A model generated the notes under the pieces. The model worked only from the letters and a program-made list of their open reading frames with translations, ran no database searches and had not been told where the DNA came from. 64,000 bases of DNA from Tritrichomonas musculus (taxonomy: Eukaryota > Parabasalia > Tritrichomonadida > Tritrichomonadidae). The stretch lies in the NCBI GenBank assembly GCA_039105265.1, contig JAPFFF010000018.1, forward strand, positions 1,736,001 to 1,800,000. Direction: 5' to 3'. The position numbers and the translations under genes are program-made. Within the stretch, counting starts at the first letter, position 1. Every line of letters begins with the position of its first letter. Shown piece after piece: positions 35,032 to 43,857 of this stretch.

Positions 35032-35340
35032 TTTCTTTACTCTTTTTATTGAAAATGATAATCCATTTCTTTTTGAGAACTATCTCAATTTCAAAAGCAT
35101 TTACGACACACGAATCAATTTATCTGACAATAAATATTCTATTTTCAAATAAAGCATGATTGATTATTATGAGAATAATAATTGCGCATTTCATCAAATT
35201 AAGACCGATTTTTTATATCACATTTCATACAATAAAGTACAGATTTTGTAAATTTGAAAAATCATATTTTATTATTATGATTAGATAAAATAAATAAAAA
35301 GAATTTGAAATAAATTACTTTCTTTTCAAATTCGGTAAAT

Positions 35341-38328
35341 TTAATGCTTTGAATGGTGATGGTGGTGATGCTCACTTCTCTTGCTTTTATCAGATTTATG
35401 CTTTCTCCTAGAGCCAGCCTCATCATCGTCATCATCGAATAATTTTGAATGTCTAGAGTCATAAGATAATGCAGCTTCTTCATTTTTCTTCCAAGATGCT
35501 TCTACATCAGAATTCGAATCTTCATCTTCAGGTGGCTCTTCATCATCTTCATCAGTGTCTGGTGCATCTTCATCAAATTCTTCATCATCATCGTCAACTT
35601 CATCTTCTTCATCTTCAACGAAAGCTTGATCATCAGTATTTTCCGGATTATCTTCGTCATCTTCTGATTCAGATTCGATCAAAAATTGATCCCAATCTTC
35701 TGCTGTTTGGAATTCATCCTTATGCTTCTTCATATCAGGTAACAATCTCTTCCAGTTTAAGTTAGATTTACGAACATAATATTTGATTTTGACGGCTTCA
35801 ATCCAGCCTTTGATCTGTTCAAAGTAAACGTCATCAATTGTTGTGATCTGTGAAATAGCCTTTGAAAAATCAGCATCTTCCCAATAATTCAATATGAATG
35901 TAAGATCAAAAGTGCTCATATTGATATCTTTGTGCTCAAACACTGCAATCTGAATATCTTCTCGCATTAAAACAAATGCTGGCTGTTCTTGAACTGAAAC
36001 AAGAGCACTCATTGTTGGCATGATTAATACTCTAGATTTGTCAGGAACACCATAGAAGCCAAGATCTCTAATTGGCTTTTCGAACTTTTTAATGGCTGGA
36101 TAAGTGTCACTAAGTTTATTAACAAGTTTGCAGAAATTGGTGAAATCTTCATTGATCTTTTTCCTAATTCGAGCTTCTCTTTCTTCTTCAAGCATTTCAC
36201 CTTGATCTGTCATTGATGATGATCTAACTGAGGTATCAACAGCACTTTCAACAACTTGTTTATAAAATGTGATATTTAATGTTGGCTTATTATTGATCAT
36301 TATTGGTTGATCAAGATAAAAGTGGATTAAAGTAATCGTTTCTTTATGTGATCTTTGTAAAATTGCAAGTCTGATGTTTGTATAGAAAATTACTACTGAA
36401 TCACCAAGATTAGATCTAAAACGGAAACCATTTTTATGTGCTTCTAAAATACCAACACTTTTCTTTCCGTTTAAGACAGGTCTGATGTGAAGGTTACCAC
36501 CTGGAATTCGAGGAACGTTATTTTCTAAACGATCAAGTTTTTCTTTAGAACGATAGACTCTTGCTTGATCTTTTTGTTTCTTTACTTCTGCCTTGTATTT
36601 GGCCATTAAATCACGAATCTTTTTGGCAATTCCTGCAAATTTCTTTGTTCCACGAGTAATGAATTGAACTTCATGGATAAAGATTGAATTTCGATTAACA
36701 TTTTTAGCTTCTGATTTGGGAACTTCAAATTTGATTGTTAAGTATGACATCTTATCATCAAGATTTTCATCAGTTGCTCCCTTAATTCGGCTAACATGGA
36801 ATGGTATCATTGCACCGTAAATTGGTAAGAAAACTGTTTTTGTGTTTTCTTCAGCAACCATGATTTGGTTAGAATATCCTCTAAGATTATGCACATCTTT
36901 CTCATTTTTATATGAAACTTGAACAGTTTCTTGTCCAGAATTATCATCTGCTCTTTCGCGTTGCTTAAATGATAATCTTTGCAATTCTTCTAATATCTTT
37001 GTTTTTTCATCAACTTTTGGAGTATTTGGCTGATTATGATGACGTGTTCTTTCAGCCATATTAGTATTATCATTTAATAATTCTTCTTGCAATTTCTTTG
37101 AGTCAGTAGTATCAAGTTTATAGGAAACATTTTTGTAGTTGGCACTAGATGGGGTAATAATTTTAATTTCTTCTTCAGTTTCACCAACCTGGAAAGTATC
37201 AGTAATTTGAAAACTGAATTTATTATCCATGTTAGGATCTTCACTATTGATAGGATAATCCTGAAGACCAAAGATTAAAACAAGTATTGTGTTGGGTTTG
37301 ACTTCATCTTCTGATTCAGCATCAATTTTGTGGTATTCAGATGTAATTTGAACACCAGATAATGTTCCAATACTATCTGGAATGTAATTTCGATATTCAG
37401 AATCGACATTTTCTTTGAATTTGTTGTAAATTTCAGAAAATTTAACGCCGTATTTGATAGACTTAAGACATTCTTCTCGAGCTTTAAAAACAGACTTATA
37501 AGCTTTCTTCTGTTCATCTGTAAGATTAATGAAATACGTTCTACCAATAACTCCAACATATGATTTGAATCTGATAGAAATAGTGGCTGAAATGGCAATG
37601 TTTAATATATTTGAAGGAATACCACCTACATTCTCAGGAGGGTATTTGACCTCTATATTACGACCACATGAAATAGCTGGAGGGAAGGGAGTGGAAACTT
37701 CAGTTGGCTTGAAATTAAAATCGAGACGTTCTGGATTAGTTATATCACTGATAATTGTGCGTGAAAATTCTGAACATTCTATTGGCTCGTGATCTTGTAG
37801 AATTGATTCGAGATTTGATTCAAGTACTTTTCGCATTGATCTATCTGCAATCTTACTTGCATTTCGGCATCTTGTTTGTTCAGATTTCTCATGAACAATA
37901 AGAATTTCTTCAATTGATCTTTGAGCATTTTTCATAGAAAGAGAAGAAAATTCGGAACCACTTTCTTTTTCAATAAAATCGGTAACAGCGACATTTGATG
38001 AACCAATAAACTCACAGACTTCGTGTGGGATATCTGTTCCCTTATCTTGAAAAGATTTTAATTCCAAAGTAGAAATTCTATTCAAAGTTGACAAAATGGT
38101 TGCATGCTGAGACAAACAGAATATAGTTGCCTTATCATGACCGAATACGATGTAAACGTTAGGTTCCCAAAATTGGAAAAGCCACTCAAAAATTGCATCG
38201 TCAATGTTGTATGGTTTTTTTTTGGAAGAATTGGTTAATAATAAAACGTAATCAAAAGATTCTTTGTTTTCTTCCGTCCAAAAGCGTTGAAAAAAGGAAT
38301 CTAATCTAGAACTTGATAGATCAGCCAT
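35341..38328 (-). CDS. SPT16: FACT complex subunit SPT16
   Basis: 995 residues, close to the usual 900-1,050. The N-terminal region (to about 180) and the degenerate aminopeptidase-like domain (about 180-450) are followed by the Spt16 middle region with RGYSNQIMVAEENTKTVFLP and GAMIPFHVSRIKGA (about 490-530). The tandem-PH middle domain follows, with RPVLNGKKSVGILEAHKNGFRFRS (about 610-635), then an acidic Asp/Glu tail (about 895-950) and a short basic His-rich end. With Pob3/SSRP1 it chaperones H2A-H2B during transcription and replication in the nucleus. It is divergent from Psf1 across about 135 bases. Confidence 0.93.
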   Translation of the reverse strand: MADLSSSRLDSFFQRFWTEENKESFDYVLLLTNSSKKKPYNIDDAIFEWLFQFWEPNVYIVFGHDKATIFCLSQHATILSTLNRISTLELKSFQDKGTDIPHEVCEFIGSSNVAVTDFIEKESGSEFSSLSMKNAQRSIEEILIVHEKSEQTRCRNASKIADRSMRKVLESNLESILQDHEPIECSEFSRTIISDITNPERLDFNFKPTEVSTPFPPAISCGRNIEVKYPPENVGGIPSNILNIAISATISIRFKSYVGVIGRTYFINLTDEQKKAYKSVFKAREECLKSIKYGVKFSEIYNKFKENVDSEYRNYIPDSIGTLSGVQITSEYHKIDAESEDEVKPNTILVLIFGLQDYPINSEDPNMDNKFSFQITDTFQVGETEEEIKIITPSSANYKNVSYKLDTTDSKKLQEELLNDNTNMAERTRHHNQPNTPKVDEKTKILEELQRLSFKQRERADDNSGQETVQVSYKNEKDVHNLRGYSNQIMVAEENTKTVFLPIYGAMIPFHVSRIKGATDENLDDKMSYLTIKFEVPKSEAKNVNRNSIFIHEVQFITRGTKKFAGIAKKIRDLMAKYKAEVKKQKDQARVYRSKEKLDRLENNVPRIPGGNLHIRPVLNGKKSVGILEAHKNGFRFRSNLGDSVVIFYTNIRLAILQRSHKETITLIHFYLDQPIMINNKPTLNITFYKQVVESAVDTSVRSSSMTDQGEMLEEEREARIRKKINEDFTNFCKLVNKLSDTYPAIKKFEKPIRDLGFYGVPDKSRVLIMPTMSALVSVQEQPAFVLMREDIQIAVFEHKDINMSTFDLTFILNYWEDADFSKAISQITTIDDVYFEQIKGWIEAVKIKYYVRKSNLNWKRLLPDMKKHKDEFQTAEDWDQFLIESESEDDEDNPENTDDQAFVEDEEDEVDDDDEEFDEDAPDTDEDDEEPPEDEDSNSDVEASWKKNEEAALSYDSRHSKLFDDDDDEAGSRRKHKSDKSKRSEHHHHHHSKH

Positions 38329-38465
38329 TAATATAATTTAGGGCAGTTTATTATTTCCGAAATTCAATAAATTCAATAGAGTTAAATATTAATTAAAAAT
38401 CCGACTTTTTTAGAAATTTAGTGTCTGTTTAAAATTAAAATTCACTTAAGATTTTTTAAAAAAAT

Positions 38466-39029
38466 ATGTCTTTATGGAGTTCACATATTTGTAAAGCACT
38501 TCAAAGAATTAACGATTATCCACCAGATGAAATGCCATCTTATGACGAAGATGCTATCAACAGAACTGAAGAGTTAATCAAATTACTTAATCAAGCAGTT
38601 GAGGATACAGATCCTTCTCAAAATCACAGAAAAATCATATTAAATCAATATGCAAATAGATTAAAAGAAGGAATAGTTTTATATAATCGAGCAAGACTAA
38701 AAAGAATAGTTGATATCCGAATGAAATCAAGAGGAATGCCCCCTCCAGAAGTAAGGAAAATGCTTACACCACTGGAAATTGAATTTTTAGATTCATACGC
38801 AAAAGTATTAGCTCAATATTCAAAAGCAACTGATATCGACATAACTGAACTCTTTCGCCCACCCCAAGGTTTAAATGCCGAAGTTAGAGTATTACGAGAT
38901 GTTGGGTCAATTATGGTTGGCGATAATTATATTTCACTCAAACAAAATGAAATTTTAACTTTACGCGCTAATATTGCACAAGAGCTAGAGCAAAAAGGGT
39001 TTGTTAAAATTACGGAATACTTGAAATAA
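38466..39029 (+). CDS. PSF1: GINS complex subunit Psf1
   Basis: 187 residues, usual for Psf1. The helical A domain includes NRARLKRIVDIRMK (about 76-90), the conserved spot in Psf1 proteins. A short C-terminal B domain has EVRVLRDVGSIMVGDNYISL (about 145-165), the standard Psf1 ending. GINS joins Cdc45 and MCM2-7 in the replicative helicase. TTCACTTAAG about 25 bases before the ATG is an initiator-like TCA box. Divergent from SPT16, another chromatin and replication gene. Confidence 0.88.
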   Translation: MSLWSSHICKALQRINDYPPDEMPSYDEDAINRTEELIKLLNQAVEDTDPSQNHRKIILNQYANRLKEGIVLYNRARLKRIVDIRMKSRGMPPPEVRKMLTPLEIEFLDSYAKVLAQYSKATDIDITELFRPPQGLNAEVRVLRDVGSIMVGDNYISLKQNEILTLRANIAQELEQKGFVKITEYLK

Positions 39030-39177
39030 TATATTGTTTTCAATATTAATATTATATAAACTTTCTTATTTGTTTAATATAAAATATTACATATTAATAA
39101 AGTGTGCTTTTCCCAAAATTATATGATTTTTAGAGTTTAAGATTATATTATATAAAAAATAATTTATTATTCTTTAT

Positions 39178-40468
39178 TCATAACATGGTTACAAGGTTCG
39201 CTAAATGATTAAATGATTGAATCATCATACATATTCGTTGAAAATCATTTTGAAAATATATTTGGTCGCTTTGGTTTTCAATTATTGATTCAATAAATTC
39301 TTTTATTTTCGTCTTGACAGCTTCATTTGATATGAGTGACATTGTACTAGACAATTTCATATAAATATTTTCATCAAATAATTCAGGAAAATCTTGAACA
39401 AAATCAAAAAATTCCGGCTTTAGATTTTGAATTATTTGAATTGACAAAGATGTATTAACAATTAATTCCAAAATTATTTTGGTGATATTACCTTTTATAA
39501 CAAACGGCACAGAGAACATTTTTTCTTGAAGAAAATGAAATAAACCGCATTGAATAATATCTTCAATAAGTACATGTTTCAACACAATATTATAGATGCA
39601 TTTGCATATTATTAATAAGATTTTTTCATTTTTGTTTACCATATCTTTCATTGCTTGGATAGAAAAATTTGAAAGGAATGCTTGATGTATTTTTAGTCAA
39701 TTGAAAAATAAAATTATACTTCTCAAAAAAACTTTCGTCATCATTTAAATCTATTGTGATATTTCTAGAGAGACAGTAATGAAAATTAAAATACGAAAAA
39801 TCTTGGGCTTTGACTATGAATTGAGCTAGGGCTTGATAACTTAGCTGATAATAACTATTAATTATTTGATTACTTATTTCCGAATTCATATTAATTATCC
39901 CTATATTTTCCATAATATAGTTGAGTAAAGAATAGATTTTTTTTAAAATGGATTTTTTTGAATGAGATAAAAAACATAACGTAATCCATGGTATCATATC
40001 TTGCTGTTCGTTAGAGTACTTACAAATACAAATATTAATTATACCATTTTGAATAGCATATTCAGCAAATGCTTCTGTTTTACTGATAAAATTGCCAATT
40101 GTTGAATAAAGCAAATTACTTTGATAAATGCCTAATAATTGAAATAATTGACTATACAGATCAAATGGAATATGAGTAAAAGGTTGAACTTGAAAAGCAG
40201 ACAGTTTGTTAAGAAACCGTAATATGTGCAAACGATATCTTTAGTCTCCGAAAAATGAATTTATATATTGAATGTCTTCATCAGATAATGATATCTGTTC
40301 TTTTCCCACCAATCCAGACAAATTAATTAATTCTAGTATAAAATCAGAATTTTCATGAAAGATACTATTCAACATTTTTTTATTAATATCATCACTCTCA
40401 ACTTCTCCGGTAGAAACGCATTCTACAATAGAATTGGGCAAATTATTTGTAATCTTGTATTTAAACAT
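39178..40468 (-). pseudogene. ARM/HEAT-like protein gene with an in-frame stop and a frameshift
   Basis: Three consecutive - frames belong together. The first (40468-40241, start MFKYKITNNLPNSIVECV) ends at a TAA. The second is in the same phase (40240 to 39626). The third, one base out of phase (39651-39178), continues after an overlap. The content is helical, Leu/Ile-rich repeats with conserved NIICK/ICIC-type turns, like the armadillo-type proteins common in trichomonads. An initiator-like CTTCACTTTTCCGATATG precedes the start, and no splice-like signals (GTATGT...ACTAAC) were found at the breaks. The stop and the shift could reflect pseudogenisation or assembly error. Confidence 0.6.
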
Positions 40469-40547
40469 ATCGGAAAAGTGAAGAGGAATTCACTTCTTCT
40501 TTAAAAATTTTAAGAAATGTGATATAAAAATATTCGGAAATGATAAT

Positions 40548-41312
40548 ATGAATGAATATGATATTAAAAGCCAATTATATCAGAAATATAACAAAGAGAT
40601 TGGGGAAATGATGAAGAAAAGTGAGTTTTTTAATATGTCATTATCTATGGGCGCCAAATATATTAGCTTCTTTTTTGAATCAAAAAATATTAGTTGCCCA
40701 CCTGATGTACTCAAATATGCTCAACAGGATTCTACCGGAAATGATCAAGAATCAAGTATCAATGGTAATGAAAATTCTGATGATGCACTCCAAGCAGCAA
40801 TTCTTTCATCGAAAGAAGAATTCAATCAGCAGCAACGAAACAATTATATTGAATCAAAACCAGTTAATATCCCCGAATTCAATATATCAATGTTCAGATA
40901 TTTAAATACAGATCAAAAAACAGCTCAACAAAGAAATATTTCGAGCGAAGAACTATTTGAGTATAGGAAAAATATTGTAAAAGATTTAGCAACATTTGAT
41001 AGTATAACAGGCGTTCGATACAAAGATTCAATTTTACAAGAACTGAAAAAAATAAATGACCAACCAAAAAATGGTGTAATTATTTCAGTTCTTCTCCATA
41101 ATGGCGATAGAATCTATAAAATTTTTGAATCAGAAGATAATGCTGCTTCTATTTATTATTGGACTGCTTCACAGGATAAGATGGTTAAAGATAATATTAG
41201 ACCTGGCCATTTTATTATAATAAAAAATACTGGTGAAGAAATAATTCCAGATAAACAAATTAATGAACAAATCACAGAAAAACAAATATTATTGAACGTT
41301 CGGCTCCTATAA
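40548..41312 (+). CDS. Ubiquitin-interacting-motif protein with a possible ubiquitin-like C terminus
   Basis: 254 residues. DDALQAAILSSKEEF (about 78-92) is a good UIM (acidic residues, then L..AI..S..E), a helix that binds ubiquitin. The C-terminal 80 residues (VIISVLLHNGDRIYKIFESED onward) have the alternating pattern of a ubiquitin-like or UBX domain. The N-terminal helix ends with a Cys-containing loop. It could be an adaptor in ubiquitin signalling; this is an inference from two weak domains. The start shares a 79-base divergent promoter region with the ARM-like pseudogene. Confidence 0.6.
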   Translation: MNEYDIKSQLYQKYNKEIGEMMKKSEFFNMSLSMGAKYISFFFESKNISCPPDVLKYAQQDSTGNDQESSINGNENSDDALQAAILSSKEEFNQQQRNNYIESKPVNIPEFNISMFRYLNTDQKTAQQRNISSEELFEYRKNIVKDLATFDSITGVRYKDSILQELKKINDQPKNGVIISVLLHNGDRIYKIFESEDNAASIYYWTASQDKMVKDNIRPGHFIIIKNTGEEIIPDKQINEQITEKQILLNVRLL

Positions 41313-41719
41313 AAATATACATAAATTGTTGAAACTTTATGATAAATATTTATAAATTTATTTTTTTCTTTTAAGTATTTCGAATAATTTTTACATACTT
41401 CTTTGGTTTTGAAAAATTAACAAAATATACAATGGAATCCTTAAAATATCACCTAAAAGACTAAATAGAAGAAAACCCTATTTGTTTTATTTGCAAAGTA
41501 TTAATTTTGCATATTAAACTTATATTATCATTCATTTACACATATAAATCTATAACAATCATGCTTTAAAAACAAGAACAATTTATATATCAATTCTGAT
41601 AGGAACAAGAGCAAAAAAAAAAAAAAAACTAATTAGAAAAGATTAAGATAGGGAATTGGATATGGGTAAAACTTATGTTGAGATTTATAAAATTTTCCAA
41701 TATAAATAAATAAATCGAA
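41313..41719. other. Spacer of about 400 bases
   Basis: AT-rich, with a run of 15 A near 41614-41628 and a TTTTTT cluster. No frame or RNA structure seen. It must hold the 3' ends of the two convergent genes on either side. Confidence 0.6.
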
Positions 41720-42178
41720 TTATTGATGTGAATAGGAATAAGAAGACAAATCAGATGAAGGATAATCTGAATCGTGATCTTCTGATTCATTTTTGTATAC
41801 AAGTAGTGTACTTTGTCCAGTAGGATATGAAAACTGAATTGGCGTTTGCGATACATCATATTGCAAATCATCTTCTGGCTCAGGCACTTCTTCAATTTGG
41901 CGAGAGTCAATCTTTTTACTTTTTTTAGTTTCTTTCCTACTTGGAGATGATTGAGCTGAAGGAGAAGCTTGCTGAGGTCTTGGCTGAGGATTATTTGATT
42001 GTGGTGGTGGTAGTGGCGCTTGCCTTGTCTGCACTTGCTGCTGCTGCTGTTGTGGTGGTGGCTGACTTTGTGCTTGTTGCGCTATCATTGGTTGTGAACC
42101 TTTTGATGAAGATGATGATTTACGCTTTGCCTTACTTTTCGTTTGATTTTCGTCGTCATCTTCAACTTCTTTGCACAT
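41720..42178 (-). CDS. Gln/Pro-rich low-complexity protein
   Basis: 152 residues. A Lys/Ser-rich N terminus (SKAKRKSSSSSKGS) leads into a Gln/Pro tract (QPPPQQQQQQ). A basic stretch KETKKSKKID and an acidic Ser/Tyr-rich C terminus follow. Expected to be disordered and possibly nuclear. No domain recognised. Compositional bias means the frame could be non-coding, but the length and clear ATG favour a real gene. Confidence 0.55.
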   Translation of the reverse strand: MCKEVEDDDENQTKSKAKRKSSSSSKGSQPMIAQQAQSQPPPQQQQQQVQTRQAPLPPPQSNNPQPRPQQASPSAQSSPSRKETKKSKKIDSRQIEEVPEPEDDLQYDVSQTPIQFSYPTGQSTLLVYKNESEDHDSDYPSSDLSSYSYSHQ

Positions 42179-42735
42179 TTTATCCTAAGATTTTTAAAAA
42201 TTATCTTTCATTGAAATTTATCAATGAAAAAGTGATTATCAATTGAAAAAGTTTATATTCAATAGAAAGAAAATTTTTAAAGATGATGATTAAAAAACTT
42301 TTTTTAATGCAAATCAACAATCAAATAATGAAAGCCGCCATAGCCCTTTTTTGTTTGTTTGAGATTATATTAGTACATTTATTTCTAATGTTCAAAATAT
42401 TTTTATTACTTTATAATATTTCATATGAAATATTTCTGTTAACAATTATTGGTTATTTTGTTTTTCTTTTTGTGATGAATTATCAAGTATTCAAGGTTTT
42501 ATTTTATTCCCCCATAAATACTTGATTTATTTTTTTGATCATCAATATATGATAATTATTTTGATAAAGCTGTTTTAATTTTATTCTTATTTATTCACAC
42601 ACACATGCTTTCTTGCTATAATGAAAACAAGTTCTTCAAAATTAGACTTCAAATTTGATGTGTTTCTTTTCAAAATTTAATGAAAATTTTACAAATGTAC
42701 TCAAAAAGTACGTTTATTTTATAAAATTTTATTCA
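42179..42735. other. Divergent spacer before EB1
   Basis: About 560 bases, very AT-rich. A hydrophobic open frame at 42283-42525 is explained by T-rich composition and is not claimed. ATTCAATGAATG at 42731 fits an initiator close to the EB1 start. Confidence 0.55.
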
Positions 42736-43560
42736 ATGAATGTCAACACAACGACAGTTTATAGTAGAGGAGAACTTCTAGATTGGCTTAACTCTCTCCT
42801 TGATCTTCATTATACACAAGTTGAGGAACTCAGTAATGGCGCTGCTTTTTGTCAAGTTTTAGACGTTTTATATCCTGGTCGAGTGAAACTTCGTAATGTT
42901 AATTATAACGCAAGAACTGAGCCAGAAATGCTAGCAAACTACAAAATTATACAAGCTGTTTTTAGTAAAGAAAATATAGATAGAAATCTTCCTGTTGATG
43001 AATTAGTTAAAGGAAAGCCAAAAGTTGCACTTCAAATGCTTCAATGGTTTAAACCATTTTTTGATCAACAATATAATGGTGGCGAATACAATGGTCAAGA
43101 ACGAAGGGATGAAGTGGGCTGTAAAAATCCTGGTGAAACGAAAGCAAAGAGACCTACATCATCAGTGAGAAGGGATGAGGCACCTAGAACAGTTTCGAAG
43201 CCAAAGAAGAGCCAAACTTCGTTTGCTACAACTCCTTATCAGCAAACCACAAATAGAGTAAATAATACAAATACAGTTGCTGCACAAAGAAACGTAAACA
43301 GAGGACTTAAAACTGGAACAACACCATCTTCCAGTACAATTAATCAACAGATTCAAAAATTCAAAGAAAAAGTAGAAGAACTAAAAAATGACAATAAAAT
43401 TCTACTTGAAGAAAGAGATTTTTATTATCAGAAATTGCAAAGCGTTGAAGCATTATGCCAGAACAAAGAAGAAAGTGAATTTGCTCAACAAGTTCTCGAA
43501 ATACTTTATCAAACAGATGAAGAGCGTGGCTTTGTTAGTCCAGACCAACTTGACATTTAA
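42736..43560 (+). CDS. EB1: EB1/MAPRE family microtubule plus-end protein
   Basis: 274 residues from the ATG at 42736; the longer frame from 42655 adds 27 Phe/Lys-rich residues unlike EB1 starts. The calponin-homology domain (about 1-115) has LLDWLNSLLDLHYTQVEELSNG, GAAFCQVLDVLYPG and VALQMLQWFKPFFD, which are EB1 hallmarks. A basic Ser/Thr linker follows. The coiled-coil EBH domain has FYYQKLQSVEALCQ and EILYQTDEE. The family dimerises through the coiled coil and tracks growing microtubule ends. Typical length is 270-330. The C-terminal EEY motif of animal EB1 is absent, as in many protists. Confidence 0.93.
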   Translation: MNVNTTTVYSRGELLDWLNSLLDLHYTQVEELSNGAAFCQVLDVLYPGRVKLRNVNYNARTEPEMLANYKIIQAVFSKENIDRNLPVDELVKGKPKVALQMLQWFKPFFDQQYNGGEYNGQERRDEVGCKNPGETKAKRPTSSVRRDEAPRTVSKPKKSQTSFATTPYQQTTNRVNNTNTVAAQRNVNRGLKTGTTPSSSTINQQIQKFKEKVEELKNDNKILLEERDFYYQKLQSVEALCQNKEESEFAQQVLEILYQTDEERGFVSPDQLDI

Positions 43561-43857
43561 TATCATTTATTTATATTATTAATAAATTGATTTGTTTCAT
43601 GCATATTAGTTATACAACCATTTACCACATATATAATATTGATTAATTATAATTTCAACATCATTTATCATTATACAAGATCATTAAATTTTTAGTTAAT
43701 TTAAATTTCAATCATCATCAATATACTAAATGTTATACAATCACGATTAAAAGAAAAAAAAGAAAACATAGTATAACATTATAACTATATTCAACAAATT
43801 TTATATAAAATTTAAACAAAACAAAATAAAAATAAAAATAAAAAAATAATTTCAAGA
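43561..43857. other. Spacer between EB1 and the coiled-coil gene
   Basis: About 300 bases of AT-rich sequence between convergent genes, ending in a run of AAAATAAAAAT repeats. No feature seen beyond 3'-end A/T tracts. Confidence 0.55.

Noticed and set aside
35469-35765. His/Leu-rich + frame inside SPT16
   Set aside because: Antisense of the acidic Asp/Glu tail.
42283-42525. 80-residue hydrophobic frame
   Set aside because: T-rich DNA gives Phe/Leu/Ile by chance; no initiator and no conserved pattern.
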